Positions 22,701-29,010 are shown, numbered from the stretch's first letter. The stretch: DNA of 64,000 nucleotides from Bactericera cockerelli (GCA_024516035.1 CM044957.1:17567224-17631223), one strand, 5' to 3'. Numbers and translations: made by a program. The notes: generated by a model from the letters alone, not told the origin.

Positions 22701-24056
22701 AGTCAAAATAATATTAATGAACACTTTTGTTTTCAGGCTGGTCTAGCAAGAGCACTTGCACAAGTACCCATCGGAACTCCCATCAGTGCAGAACAGTTAG
22801 CGTATGAAGATCATATTCATAGACAGCACTGGGAAGAAGGTCACATCGATTACCTTGGAAAGGATTCTTGGGATAATATTTGGAAACAGATTTCAAGGAC
22901 TATTGAGCCTGAGAAGGCCTCCGGAGCTGAACCTTCTCCTACTGCTCCCTCTCAACCTACAGCTGAAAGTAAAGTCTCTCCTGTTCCTGAAGTTGGGACC
23001 TGCTGCTAGTGTCGAGCCAGTGCCAGTGAGTCCTGCTGCAGCAGTGCCTACAACACCTAGCACACCCCCATCTACTCCTGCAGATCCCATTGCTACACCT
23101 GAACCTGCTGAAACTGTAGTTGCTCCAGTTGCATCGGAACCAATCTCAGTTGAAACATCACCCGTTGCTGTAACTAGCCCAGTAGAGACACCGGTTACCT
23201 CTGAATCTACACCTGCACCTGTAGCACCCACTAACCTCAAATCCCTGTAGCACCCCAACTACATATGCCCAGTAGAAACTCCCCTTGCCTGTAGCACCCA
23301 CAACTACACCAGTTGATACCCCTGCAGAAACCCCTGTAGCACCCGCACCAGTATTACACCATTGAAGCACCAGTTGCTCCGGTAGAAGTACCTGCTGCCA
23401 CTCTTGCCTCTGAAGTTTCATTACAAACTGCTCCTACCTCTACCCCTGCAGCCATTGCTTCAGACGTTGCAGCGGAAGTGAAATCAACAGAACCCACAGA
23501 AGCTCCAAAGGAAACCCCCGCTACTGTCGCAGAATCATCTCTTCCTACCCTCTCAACCCCTCAGCACCATCCACTCCTCCCATTGAAACCCCGGTGACTC
23601 TTCCCCCAACCCCAGCTGCCTCACCACCTGCCCCTGCTCCAGTAGCGCCCCTGTAGAGCCCCACCAATGTTGCCTGCAGCAACCCTGTAGCACCTGCAGC
23701 AACCCCTGACCCAACCCCCGCAGCACCTGAGGCAGCCCCAGTAGCTACTCCTGAGGCGGCAGCTCCAGCAGAGGCTTCACCAACCTCTGCTGTGTCCGCA
23801 GCCATTGCATCAGCCGTGGCCATGGCTGCAGCACCTGCAGTGTCCTCAACCACGCCAGTGACTCCTTCAACTCCAACTGTTACGTCCCCTACCCCTCCAC
23901 AGAGTCCACTCAGTGATGTTGCGTCGAAATTGGAGAACTCGACATCAATCCATCCATATCGGAAGCTCCCTCCGCGACGGGTCTGAGCCACCCGTGCCAC
24001 CCAAGAGAAAAGGCAGCAAAGACAGCCAGGGTAAAGGAGGGAAAGGCAAAAAATGA
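1..24056 (+). CDS. Gyg: Glycogenin (GT8 self-glucosylating glycogen primer), gene span, 5' end outside window
   Basis: Glycogenin transfers glucose from UDP-glucose to its own tyrosine and extends a short glucan that glycogen synthase then lengthens; it is cytosolic. Seven exons are visible: 1-31, 16654-16828, 18645-18807, 19350-19476, 20211-20384, about 21628-22328 and 22737-24056. Joined, they give the family core: TPGVT, the DADVL metal-binding Dx[28 protein letters not shown], the acceptor-tyrosine context TYSYLPAL, then a C-terminal [10 protein letters not shown] synthase-binding motif. All junctions are GT-AG and phases agree, except where single-base indels break the frame (exon 6, exon 7 and the tail). 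The catalytic core is so well preserved that assembly error is likelier than pseudogenisation. The N-terminal residues lie upstream of the window. The long His-rich and Pro/Ala-rich C-terminal part is not found in the short vertebrate form. Identification is secure; the exact C-terminal protein sequence is not. Confidence 0.95.
278..470 (+). repeat. SINE family A (tRNA-headed), internally deleted copy
   Basis: A tRNA-like head at about 280-350 carries a B-box-like GATTCCCGG. It is followed by the AGGCTGGCATTTCTGGC block shared with other SINEs here, and then by a 3' part (GTAAGGGTTT then AAAACCCTGC) ending in an ATA-rich tail. The same head and 3' end are found full length in the minus-strand copy at 9611-9946. 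This copy lacks the middle of the conserved domain. Confidence 0.7.
1205..1300 (-). repeat. tRNA-like SINE head fragment
   Basis: On the minus strand a CCTCCGTGG start and an internal B-box-like GGTTCGAATC (seen on the plus strand as GATTCGAACC) mark a tRNA-derived promoter region. No acceptor-stem pairing or tRNA end is evident, so this is a SINE relic rather than a working tRNA gene. Confidence 0.5.
2496..3515 (+). repeat. 147 bp periodic repeat block, copy 1 (forward)
   Basis: Monomers repeat at exactly 147 bp (for example the CTTCTTTGTGCTTC word at 2581, 2728 and 2875). Each holds several TTTGTGCTT words and a GC hairpin GGGCG-CTA-CGCCC. Two variants are present: A with CGCCCATTTCAATTTGG, and B with ATTTTTCGGAGACCCC. 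The order is A1-A-B-A'-A-B followed by a truncated monomer. Because 147 is 49 codons, the block stays open and yields a 135 aa frame of near-identical 49 aa repeats. I treat that as a by-product. The same block in opposite orientation lies at about 11580-12770. Confidence 0.85.
3640..3780. repeat. Inverted-repeat element rich in TTATCG words
   Basis: The words CGTTATCGGG near the left and CCCGATAACG near the right face each other, with CCCCATAA words between. The same vocabulary recurs at 5745-5890, so this is probably a short non-autonomous DNA-transposon family. No target-site duplication was identified. Confidence 0.4.
3900..4085 (+). repeat. Dispersed-repeat end containing CTCACTCACTCA
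   Basis: A TATATAAATGCCAAAGT start, a short CTCACTCACTCA run and a GAAATTTGGCATGTAGGTCA block resemble a class of interspersed repeat common in invertebrate genomes. The block ends near a GGGGCGCCAGCCGCGGGGG run. I cannot assign a transposon class from this alone. Confidence 0.35.
4493..4665. mobile_element. 173 bp MITE with TAA target duplication (PIF/Harbinger-like)
   Basis: Terminal inverted repeats start AGGTGCAATTCCGATCCTAG on the left; the reverse complement of the right end starts AGGTGTAATTCCGATCCTAG. Both are flanked by TAA (4490-4492 and 4666-4668). The interior is rich in GCGAC/GTCGC words. The 3 bp TAA duplication and short length suit a Harbinger-type MITE; the class is inferred from the duplication only. 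Confidence 0.7.
4998..5180. repeat. Inverted repeat, 34 bp arms, 114 bp spacer
   Basis: The left arm at 4998-5031 and right arm at 5146-5180 are reverse complements with about two mismatches (arm core CTTCTTTTCT...GGTCAAAAAC). The spacer is unique-looking. This is probably a small foldback element; no target duplication is evident. Confidence 0.6.
5745..5890. repeat. Second copy of the TTATCG-word inverted element
   Basis: It contains CCCATAATCC facing GAATTATGGGG at its left side, and TCGTTATGGGG and TTATCGGGTCCCGATAA at its right, the same words seen at 3640-3780. It is diverged and has no clear boundaries. Confidence 0.35.
6150..6347 (-). repeat. 5S-derived SINE, diverged copy
   Basis: Read on the minus strand it has a 5S-like head (GCCTAACATCAGTGAGCC on the plus strand is the complement of the 5S GTTAAGCAACG region) followed by the shared domain ending in ACCCTCCATTCGC (plus-strand spelling). 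It is old and about 20% diverged by eye. Confidence 0.6.
6359..6558 (-). repeat. 5S-derived SINE, second adjacent copy
   Basis: The plus strand reads TTTGGTTTAACATCGCTTTC, the complement of the 3' end of the 5S SINE family. It then shows CCTCACCCAACTTGAGTGGG from the shared domain and a decayed 5S head (GCTTAACTTTAATAAGTGACC). It follows the 6150-6347 copy directly in the same orientation. Confidence 0.65.
6559..6640 (+). repeat. tRNA-like sequence (Thr-TGT-like loop), SINE head
   Basis: It has an A-box-like TAGCTTGATCGATAAAGC, an anticodon-loop-like CTTGTAA, and the B box GGTTCAAGTCC. The arms pair poorly at the ends, and it runs into non-tRNA sequence. I call it a tRNA-derived SINE head or tRNA pseudogene, not a functional tRNA. 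Confidence 0.5.
7167..7464 (+). mobile_element. SINE family B, full length with 16 bp target duplication
   Basis: The tRNA-related head GTCACCGTGGCAGAGTGAG with B box GGTTCGATTCC is followed by a body containing CTGTACTTGGATGTTCGGGG, CGAGTAACG/GTGGCGGCA words and a 3' end GAAGAGGCCTTG...CACCACAA. It is flanked by perfect copies of ACACTAGTGAAGAGGG at 7151-7166 and 7465-7480. It is therefore an intact retrotransposed unit of about 298 bp. Related copies lie at 54100-54395, 29385-29600 and 25010-25185. Confidence 0.85.
9098..9290 (+). repeat. SINE family C-like copy, diverged
   Basis: A tRNA-like head (GCTGCTCAGTGGTCAAGGAG, B box GAGTTCGAAACCC) ends in CCGGGACC. It is followed by a body with TTTTGGGATTCGG, comparable with the TTTGGGATTTTTACCAC of family C at 15738 and 18423. 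Confidence 0.5.
9611..9946 (-). mobile_element. SINE family A, full length with 11 bp target duplication
   Basis: On the minus strand, a tRNA-like head (CCTCCGTGGCGTAACGGTT, B box GTTCGACTCCC) is followed by the shared central domain (GGCATTTCCGGCCCTACCC ... GAATGGAGGGTAAAACCCCC) and a family-specific 3' end finishing in an AAT repeat. AAAGCGCAATT flanks it at 9600-9610 and 9947-9957. It is the reference copy for family A in this window (about 336 bp). Confidence 0.85.
10310..10865 (-). mobile_element. SINE family A copy interrupted by a 278 bp insertion
   Basis: The 3' half (10310-10438) and 5' half (10725-10865) match the 9611-9946 element but are separated by 10439-10716. The octamer ATTAATCT stands on both sides of the insert (10431-10438 and 10717-10724), consistent with an 8 bp target duplication. 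The inserted piece has no obvious terminal inverted repeat; a 62-codon open stretch inside it is unrecognised. Confidence 0.6.
11580..12770 (-). repeat. 147 bp periodic repeat block, copy 2 (reverse)
   Basis: This is the reverse complement of the block at 2496-3515, again with 147 bp spacing (TTAGCCATG at 11811 and 11958). Read on the minus strand the order is A1-A-B-A'-A-A-B-truncated, so it differs from copy 1 by one extra A monomer. The A1-specific base (GATGAGGG rather than GATAAGGG) and the unique A' unit occupy the same places. The two blocks therefore derive from one ancestral element, not from independent amplification. Confidence 0.85.
13079..13155. repeat. MITE fragment with TTAAGATAAG end
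   Basis: The left end TTAAGATAAGCCAGACTG matches the intact 76 bp element at 62942-63017. The right end is decayed (CCTGAGGTAGAG). Confidence 0.45.
13204..13345 (+). repeat. tRNA-like SINE fragment related to 44978-45110
   Basis: It contains CCATGCAGAAGGCCCTGGG followed by ATTCAAAATTTGGTTATAG and a CTGCAAGGGAAAA...TTGGTGTGCT block. The copy at 44978 has the same order of words. It carries a decayed B box (GGTTCACATCCC). Confidence 0.5.
13522..13924 (+). mobile_element. 5S-derived SINE split by a 156 bp insert with a 34 bp direct repeat
   Basis: The head at 13522 follows the 5S pattern (TTGAATGCGCCGGGTCTCG, CAGTTAAGCAACG) and leads into the shared domain. The stretch 13666-13699, ending CACCCCCGTCGGCGCGCC, is repeated exactly at 13856-13889. 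Between them is a 156 bp AT-rich segment (13700-13855). After the second copy the SINE resumes with GATATGACC ... GCGACGTTAAACCC. The inserted segment also occurs alone at 16269-16425. Confidence 0.75.
14553..14772 (-). repeat. Chimeric SINE: family A head on family B body
   Basis: On the minus strand the head matches family A (GCATCCGTGGCGTAACGGTT, ACTACTGCCCGTGG, B-box region). Immediately after it the body is that of family B (AATTTTTCTGCTCTGTATTT, GGATGTTCGGGG, AAAATGAGTAGCTGCTTTG) and ends in an A-rich tail. The join lies near 14705. Confidence 0.7.
15155..15580 (+). repeat. 38 bp minisatellite (7 units plus a degenerate one) inside a dispersed repeat
   Basis: CTGGCTGGGGGACTATAAAC followed by AGGGAGTAGAC(C/T)AGCAGT repeats with a 38 bp period from 15155 to 15420. 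An eighth degenerate unit lies at 15421-15458, followed by a unique end (TGGGGGCCCTTGTCAATTAT, GTAGAAGTGCTGAGTCATTC, ACGATGACGCCACCC). Units differ mainly at one C/T site in the order C,C,T,T,C,T,T. The same end piece with only two degenerate units is at 41418-41611. Confidence 0.85.
15738..15925 (+). mobile_element. SINE family C (tRNA-Thr-like head)
   Basis: The head begins GTCCCGGTAGCTCAGTGG and closes with CCGGGAC, a perfect 7 bp acceptor-stem pair, with a GGT anticodon-like loop and B box GGTTCGAAACC. It continues into a non-tRNA body (TTTGGGATTTTTACCAC, TTACTGCTGGAATAATGGG, GTATAAATAATGCGATATTA) ending in an ATT run. The attached body and further copies at 18423, 57742 and 59801 show that it is a SINE. 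Confidence 0.75.
16269..16425 (+). repeat. 157 bp AT-rich element, second copy
   Basis: It starts TTTCAACACATTGCCTAATA and ends CTGGTTTCACTT, nearly identical to 13700-13855 (a few substitutions, e.g. CTAACTTTCC for CTAATTTTCC). It has no terminal inverted repeat, no poly-A and no clear target duplication here. Confidence 0.65.
16510..16600 (-). repeat. tRNA-like SINE fragment
   Basis: The plus-strand GGGTCTCGAACCCGGGACC is the complement of a T-arm/B-box, followed by an anticodon-arm-like region. It is isolated, has no intact acceptor stem, and lies just before the glycogenin exon 3 acceptor. Confidence 0.4.
16654..16828 (+). CDS. Gyg: Glycogenin exon 3 (DxD exon)
   Basis: The acceptor is CATCATTTCAG and the donor is TATTG|GTAAGT. 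One base completes the lysine codon from the previous exon, then 58 codons follow, including [34 protein letters not shown]. The DADVL contains the DxD pair that binds the divalent metal and UDP-glucose phosphates in GT8 enzymes; the lysine of TKIHAW is also conserved in the family. The exon ends on a complete codon (phase 0). The sequence straddling its donor has been tandemly amplified into the intron (see 16829-17279). Confidence 0.95.
16829..17279 (+). repeat. 25 bp minisatellite built from the exon-3 donor site, about 18 units
   Basis: Starting at the authentic donor, the unit GTAAGTATTCA-TT-GCAGACGTATTG repeats 18 times: fifteen units of 25 bp, two of 23 bp and one of 29 bp. Ten units keep a full GTAAGT, several have ATAAGT, and some have GCAG before ACGTATTG, the last bases of the exon. 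Units 4-7 resemble units 11-15, so a block was duplicated later. One unit (about 17200-17222) holds an inverted piece, AATACTTACCAATA. The exon frame stays open into the array as far as 17002. Confidence 0.9.
17280..18422 (+). other. Rest of glycogenin intron 3
   Basis: Mostly AT-rich sequence without a gene. A minus-strand tRNA-like SINE fragment at about 17785-17865 has the complement of a B box (GGATTTGAACC) and GCGCGTTAACCACTTGACCA. Nothing else was recognised. Confidence 0.6.
18423..18629 (+). mobile_element. SINE family C directly upstream of glycogenin exon 4
   Basis: The head TGTCCCGGTAGCTCACTGG and closing CCGGGACA pair. An internal repeat of CCAGAGG enlarges the anticodon/variable region. 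The body is that of family C and ends GGCGATATTATTATTAA at about 18629, only 15 bases before the exon 4 AG. The tail end TTATTAAC (18623-18630) is a good branch-point-like sequence, so this SINE probably supplies part of the 3' splice signal. Confidence 0.8.
18645..18807 (+). CDS. Gyg: Glycogenin exon 4
   Basis: The acceptor is TCTGGTTCCAG and the donor is GACG|GTGAGG. It reads [20 protein letters not shown], then [29 protein letters not shown]. The CFNSGVFVF strand and the D-x-G-W-P-D loop form part of the sugar-binding pocket in GT8 proteins. It begins at phase 0 after DADVL and ends one base into a glycine codon that exon 5 completes. Confidence 0.95.
18905..19190 (+). repeat. Dispersed repeat family D
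   Basis: Its word order is CAGCTTGGCTACAGCTGG, GGTCTCCAGCCAACTTA, AAGCCATTAAACCCTT, GAAACTGCAAGCTAGCCTGG, then TGTTTAACGTCCCCCAG. The copy at 63035-63340 has the same order, and 41225-41400 is a diverged relative. It lies in glycogenin intron 4. The class is not recognised. Confidence 0.65.
19350..19476 (+). CDS. Gyg: Glycogenin exon 5 (acceptor-tyrosine exon)
   Basis: The acceptor is GTGTTTCAG and the donor is AAACA|GTAAGT. It encodes [40 protein letters not shown] holds the catalytic-pocket Asp and Gln of the family. The first tyrosine of TYSYLPAL corresponds by position to the self-glucosylated tyrosine of animal glycogenins. Phases are 1 in and 2 out, matching both neighbours. Confidence 0.95.
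19737..19772. repeat. Poly-T tract, 36 bases
   Basis: An uninterrupted T run in glycogenin intron 5, with GCAAACAATG just before and GCAACGAAAACAATCG just after. It may be the tail of a minus-strand retro-insertion, but no element body was recognised next to it. Confidence 0.6.
19807..19857. other. Near-perfect 51 bp hairpin in glycogenin intron 5
   Basis: The left arm AATTTGAT-AACCCAATCCCAG pairs with CTGGGATTGGGGTTGATCAAATT across an 8-base loop CTCTACAT, with only a small bulge. Stem length is about 21 bp. It could be a MITE core, a chance inverted repeat or a structured intronic RNA; the sequence alone does not decide. Confidence 0.6.
20211..20384 (+). CDS. Gyg: Glycogenin exon 6, with a one-base frameshift
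   Basis: The acceptor is TCTAATTCAG and the donor is GAAATG|GTGAGT. It starts [19 protein letters not shown] and [12 protein letters not shown] in the incoming frame. From about 20305 the family sequence ([20 protein letters not shown], then TLSTEM) continues in a different frame. One missing base near the GGG at 20302-20304 would account for it. The exon is 174 nt; 175 would give a phase-0 end and an in-frame join to exon 8. Base-call error in a homopolymer is the simplest cause. The HFIG...KPW motif and WWDVF are conserved family signatures. Confidence 0.9.
20385..21627 (+). other. Glycogenin intron 6
   Basis: AT-rich, with no repeat family or exon recognised. It ends in a long pyrimidine tract and TTGCACAG at 21627, the acceptor chosen for exon 7. 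Confidence 0.6.
21628..22328 (+). CDS. Gyg: Glycogenin exon 7, His-rich linker (probable cassette exon)
   Basis: The donor GAG|GTAAGC at 22328 and the in-phase join to exon 8 fix the 3' frame. That frame reads back through [40 protein letters not shown] and [12 protein letters not shown] to about 21759. The strongest acceptor is the pyrimidine-rich CTGATTTGCACAG ending at 21627; from there another frame is open ([20 protein letters not shown]). One missing base within 21680-21757, where C runs abound, would make a 702 nt in-frame exon. Alternatively a weaker TTCCCTAG at 21757 is the acceptor. Histidine-rich inserts with a DPW motif separate the catalytic domain from the synthase-binding motif in some insect glycogenins. 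Exons 6 and 8 also join in frame without it, so it may be optional. Confidence 0.65.
22737..24056 (+). CDS. Gyg: Glycogenin last exon: synthase-binding motif plus Pro/Ala/Thr tail, several frameshifts
   Basis: The acceptor is TTGTTTTCAG. It opens [20 protein letters not shown], then [20 protein letters not shown] and DNIWKQI, the conserved C-terminal segment that recruits glycogen synthase. A stop at 23007 in this frame is followed at once in another frame by [20 protein letters not shown]. Further frame changes occur near 23240-23290, 23360, 23570, 23650-23690 and 23970 in a Pro/Ala/Thr/Val-rich stretch, which ends with a Lys/Gly-rich [15 protein letters not shown] and a TGA at 24054-24056. 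No stop-free single frame exists, but the protein-like composition continues across all breaks, pointing to assembly indels in low-complexity DNA. A genuine early stop at 23007 would instead give a short tail. Confidence 0.8.
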
Positions 24057-24580
24057 GAGAAAAAAAAAAAAATGATTGTTTATTTTTCATACGTTTGCTT
24101 TTGTGATTGGCTCACACGAGTATATCATACTCTGCATTAGACTTTTTTAATCCCATCAAACCACCTATCCGTTTTTTTCCAATTTCCATAGTAGGTATTA
24201 TATTCTTTTAATTTTCGCAATACTTGGCTTCACTTTTTCCTGTCTTACCCAATATTATTTTATTATATACCAAAAATGATTTACTTTCCTAAAAAATAAA
24301 AAGAAGGTATTTTATCCTCCTTTTTTTAAAAATTGTAATTCGATTACGTTTCCATTGCAGGATAATATGTAAAAAAATAAAAAAACATGACCGGTAACAA
24401 TAATTAACATTGCAAGTACTTGGATACTTGTTACCTTGTGAAACTATTTTTTTTATAACGTTATTTCAACATCTTGTATTTTCAATTAAGAAATAATTAT
24501 TACCATTGATAATAATCAGATATTTTGCTTTCTATGTTATATCATGTTTTTATTTGAAAAATAAAATTCAAAACACATAC
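24057..24580 (+). other. Glycogenin 3' UTR and candidate poly(A) signals
   Basis: AT-rich sequence after the stop. AATAAA occurs at 24295-24300 and 24560-24565; either could direct polyadenylation. No repeat was recognised in it. Confidence 0.45.
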
Positions 24581-24773
24581 ATACCTTAAATATAAAATTT
24601 ATTCATCTATATTTTTTTCATGTATTTCTTCTTCTATCTATAAGTTACCAAAAGTTGAAAGTATAGCACAATATTAAAGGTATTTACACTTGTGCCCTTT
24701 TCAGTTCAAGTTATTTTTTCTTCTTCTTCGAAATAGACACCTTTGTTGGACGTTAGTACCTACGATACGAGTA

Positions 24774-24895
24774 GGTATATCATATTTATTTAAGTTTTAC
24801 AAGAAATTACAAGAGTATATCATATTTATTTAAGTTTGACAAGAAATTACAAGAATATATCATATTTGTCTAAGTTTTACAAGAAATTACAAATA
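24774..24895 (+). repeat. 40 bp tandem repeat, 3 units
   Basis: Units run ATATCATATTTATTTAAG-TTTTACAAGAAATTACAAGA with a few substitutions between copies. It lies in intergenic DNA between glycogenin and yorkie. Confidence 0.75.
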
Positions 24896-25009
24896 CATAA
24901 TATATCGAATCATATGACATAGTAGGTGGTATAGATATAGATTATCTCCGATGTTCATAAACATACAGTTCATACTGACTTATATGTACTCTATCCTATA
25001 CTAGGAATA

Positions 25010-25185
25010 AGTCCACTCATACTTCGTTAGGAAAAATGAGTAGCTGCTTTAATGGGAGCAGCGACCAGTGGCGGAATTATAGGCAAAAATAAGATATTAG
25101 GATATTAAAAGATATGGAAGAGTCCTACAATTCTGCGCTACCCACTAAAAATTGTGATATAATAACACAAAGAAACACATTTATT
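25010..25185 (+). repeat. SINE family B body, head missing
   Basis: It begins at GTCCACTCATACTTCG and continues through GGAAAAATGAGTAGCTGCTT, GCGACCAGTGGCGGAAT and GCGCTACCCAC to AAAATTGTGA. The tRNA-like head is absent, as in 5'-truncated retro-insertions. Confidence 0.65.
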
Positions 25186-25879
25186 TATTACTAGGTATAA
25201 GTATCTACATTATGAACAGTACATATTGCCCAAGTAAAGTAAAATGAAAATATTGTAAATGAAGATTCTATCCAAGAAAAACCTCCCACTTACAATGATG
25301 GATAATCGAATATTTGAAGAAAAATCATCAAAAAATACATAATTTTAAGTAGGTAATAGATACGTTTAAGTTCTTATTATTAATTTTATAAGTTTACCAG
25401 AATAATATTTGTGAATCCCTCAGGTAAAGGAGTTTTCCTGAGGTCTCCTATAAAATTAATTCACTCTAAAATCTACCAGATCTACCTACATGAGTTTCTT
25501 TGCCCATGGCATGGCAGCGGGAACCGTTAATCTGAGCTCGAGTTCTTCGATCTTCATTCTGCGGCAGTTTTCCAACAGTGGAATAATCTTTGTTACTATT
25601 TTTTTTTTTTTTGAAAGGTAAGAAAATTCATGAACTATATTTTCCTCGCGCTCCCTCTGGTTGAAGGAGCACAGTAGGTAGGCAATATTTAGAACAACTT
25701 AAATCTTTGTTACATAATTAAATTACGAGTGCTCTGAATTTCCACCAATTTCCAGGTTACACGTCCGCTTTCTTAACTAGGTGAGATAAAAGTGAACTGT
25801 GCATACATTGTGACTTTTCAAGGTATGGTGGGTAAAAGACGATTGGCGTTATAGCAGGACTCAACCAAGCATTGTTGGT

Positions 25880-26055
25880 AACACACCTCCTCGCCAGCGG
25901 GGATTTTCTCGCTTGTTCTTTTTTGTTCAAAATACCCGCCGGTGATTGGCGGGTATTTTGACGCTGTCGTCTGTCATGGAGAGGTAAACATGACGCTTTG
26001 ATGCTGCGATAAACAATCGCGGCGTCAAGCGGGTAAAACTCGCACGTGTGTCATG
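25880..26055. repeat. GC-richer inverted-repeat element with internal hairpin
   Basis: Inside, CAAAATACCCGCC at 25929 pairs perfectly with GGCGGGTATTTTG ending at 25961 across a 7-base loop. The outer parts (CAGCGGGGATTTTCTCGCTTG and CAAGCGGGTAAAACTCGC) face each other loosely. It is probably a MITE; boundaries are uncertain. Confidence 0.5.
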
Positions 26056-26236
26056 GCCCTTAATAAATTTAATGTTCAAGTGTCGCTTGCTGCATGGCCA
26101 GAATAATATTCATGTTGTGACAGTGAACAGTAGCTTAGAAGCTAGGCTATGTAAAGTAAGGGTGACTGTATGGTGGGCTCTGCTCCATTACAAGCAATGG
26201 TTCATAATAGCTGCCTAAAGAACGAGACCGACCTAG

Positions 26237-26255
26237 AGAGAGAGAGAGAGAGAAA
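26237..26255. repeat. (GA)n microsatellite
   Basis: A short uninterrupted GA run in intergenic DNA. Confidence 0.8.
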
Positions 26256-26549
26256 CAATTTTATTATTTAATTAACAAACAAACAAAATGAACTGCCAGC
26301 CTGTAACTGGTTGCTTGATACACAGGATACTCATCAAAAGATTTTGTCTTCATTTTCTTTCTTTGATGTTTACTAATTCTCAAAAAATTTAAATATAGGT
26401 AGGTATGTGTTGTAAGATTCGGATTGAATTTTTATGATGGTTTCGCTGATTTCTTTCAATTGCCTTTTTTGCAAGTTAAAATGCTCAAATAAGTTGATGA
26501 CAATGTTTCCAATTGCTCCTCTCAAACCGAACCACAAACCTATGACTTT

Positions 26550-26777
26550 TTTTTTTTTTTTTTTTTGGTTTAACGTCGCTTTCAACTGCCATGGTCATAT
26601 CACGACGGGGGTTTTACCCTCCATTCGCAGGAAACTCACAAACCTGCTACTCACATTGACCTCACCCAGCCTGAGTGGGGCCGGGAAAAGCCAGCGTCAC
26701 GAGAATTAGAATTTGAATGGTCACCCATCCAAGTCTTAACCTCGCTGGATGTCGCTTAACTTCGGTGTTCTGAAGGG
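26550..26777 (-). mobile_element. 5S-derived SINE, 5'-truncated, with 13 bp target duplication
   Basis: The plus strand starts with a T run (the minus-strand poly-A tail), then GGTTTAACGTCGCTTTCAAC, the shared domain (CCTCACCCAGCCTGAGTGGG), and a 5S head ending within TTCGGTGTTCTGAAGGG. AACCTATGACTTT flanks it at 26537-26549 and 26778-26790. The first part of the 5S head is missing, typical of incomplete reverse transcription. Little divergence suggests a recent insertion. Confidence 0.85.
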
Positions 26778-27963
26778 AACCTATGACTTTGTACACTCGG
26801 GATAGAAACTTTTCAGAACGGAACAGAATTTCTTCTAGGAACGGAATGCATGACTCGTAGGTATATATTCTATCTACCTGTTCTTTATCATTCGATTCGA
26901 ATCTAACGGATGGAATCCAGGATATATACATTTTTACAGTTTTTTGGAAATGCTGCAATATCACAGAAGCGCCTGGAACCTTGTAAGTCGACACAGGAGA
27001 CTTCTTCAAAACACTCGACATTCTTTTCTTTTAACAGTTCTATCAGTTTTCTCTTGACACCATGATGGCGAGAAGTTACTAAAGGGGTATTTTTCTTTTG
27101 GATAATTTTTTTTTCCAGGTTCGATATTTCCATTTTATTCGTTTCGGTACTTTTAAAGATGAACAATGGATTAAACCTATAAAAGAACTGGAAGCAATAA
27201 TTTCTGCTTCCATTTTGGTTAACCAAACTGGAAGAAGGAAGATAACTTGTAGCCCAGGCAAATTAGTGCTCTAGCGGCAAAAAATTGCTCAATAGCTGGA
27301 AATCGTTTTAAACCCTTAAAGGGGTCCTGAATAATGGGTATATGAGTTTGCGACGGATTTTAGGTTGTGCTTCCGATTTTAGGGCCTAAATAGTGCAAAT
27401 TTTTTGCACTTTTTTTAAAATTGCGCTTATAACTCAAAATGTATTTATTCTACAGAAAATTTTACTCAGTTCTTATCTAAGGAGCATAAAATTATGCGTC
27501 TAATGACGTTTGAATCATTAAAATAAGTTAAGCCGTTCAGCCACAATCGCTCCTCAAAGATGGGTGATTTTTTCAAACATAGCTCAAATTTTGAAAATTC
27601 TCAACTTTTAACGCCTGTAAGTCAAAAAGGACTGCACCAATTGAAAAATTTAATAGAATTGAACTAGTAGAAAATGTAATTTTAAGTAAAATACTGTTTG
27701 AAATTTGTAATTTGCTCACTCCAGTGCTGAGATATGAATTTTAAACCGAAAGAGTTCCTAGCGCCAAATTTTCGCTAAGGCAGTGCAACGCAAAAAACTT
27801 CGTCTGAACTCTAAAATTATCACATTCTTACAACTTTTCAAGCAAAACTGAACGTTATCTACTGAGTTCAGTCGAATAGGTAGTTTAAAATTTTGAGAAA
27901 CTTGCACTGAATTTTACTAAGATCTGTTTACTGAACATGTGATTTCAAGACAGCAGGCACACT

Positions 27964-28547
27964 ATGGAGGATGTAACTTGTTTTATATGCGGGAACATTG
28001 TGCAAGAAGGAGCGGATAGAGGAATATTAAAGGAAAAGGCACTTCGAACGTTCATTCAGGCCAGCAGGAGGAGGAATAATGGGCATCACACGTGGTTACA
28101 GACTCAGAAATCTGTTATACTTCACGAGAAGTGTCGCAAATGTGTCTACACGAAGGAGTCAAACATTGTAAAGGCCGCAAAGAAGCAGGAAACGGAAGCC
28201 GTGTGACAAGAGGCCGTGAGGAAATACCAAAATTCAACTTTTAGGAGCTCTGCTTCTACTGTGGAAAAGATGCCTCTGAAAGTTTCAAGGCTAAACAGAA
28301 AAAGCTTCCTCTTCATAGACGTGAAACAGTGCGTGAAATTCAGACACAAGAAATAATGCAAAAAATTAAAGGTTCTGCAATTGCCAGAGGAGATGAAATT
28401 GGGGCGGTGGTATTGCGTAGGATGGCAACTGAATCAGACCTTGTAGCCGCTGAAGGCAAGTACGATTCTTGTCGTGGTATGTTCTTTAATTCACGCCCAT
28501 CTATGGATCCTGATGCAGCTCAAGGTATATCTAGACGAGGGGAGTGA
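27964..28547 (+). pseudogene. Two-zinc-finger protein frame in the foldback element, broken
   Basis: An ATG at 27964 opens MEDVTCFICGNIVQEGADRG, then a histidine/cysteine pair HEKCRKC, giving a C-x2-C...H-x2-C type finger. That frame ends at 28206. In another frame from about 28243 the sequence reads ELCFYCGKDASESFKAKQKK and later SDLVAAEGKY-DSCRGMFF, a second C-x2-C...C finger, ending at 28547. An in-frame TAG just before ELCFYC and at least one frameshift separate the halves. The right-arm copy of that junction has TTCAAG where the left has TTTTAG. Proteins with this double-finger layout occur next to mobile elements in invertebrates; the function is unknown to me. I call it a decayed element gene. 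Confidence 0.6.
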
Positions 28548-29010
28548 ATTAATGTAGTAACTGGGGCTTTGAAGCCGAAAGACCTAAGTTTCCCAGTTAC
28601 TGGGGTTTAACGAAGAAAAGGCCGCTGGTTCAATTACGCTACTACGAAAGGTGTAGGTATTAAAGAGTATTAAATTTACACGGAAAGATAAAAGGAAGAA
28701 ATAAACTACTACTATGAAATGAGATTGGATGGTCTTACCTTGAGTACTTGTACCAAGTACTTACGCCTTTAGAAGGGGATCAAAGGTGGTAGATCGAGGA
28801 AGGAGAGAAGACATACCCTGACCACTGGTTGTTACAATCTGAACGAGGCATCGTCGTTCCCAATCTATCGTACCGAATCTCTGGCTTTCTTTGTAAGATC
28901 ATAATTATGATATGCCTATCATCTGATATCGAAGTGGGGTGGATTAGAATAGAATAGAAATTACCTTGTTTATACTGCCGAGGTGAGACTAAAAAGTGGT
29001 TCACTCCTAA

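Noticed and set aside
23545..24090. 181-codon minus-strand frame rich in Ala and Gly
   Set aside because: It is the reverse translation of the Pro/Ala-rich glycogenin tail; a compositional shadow.
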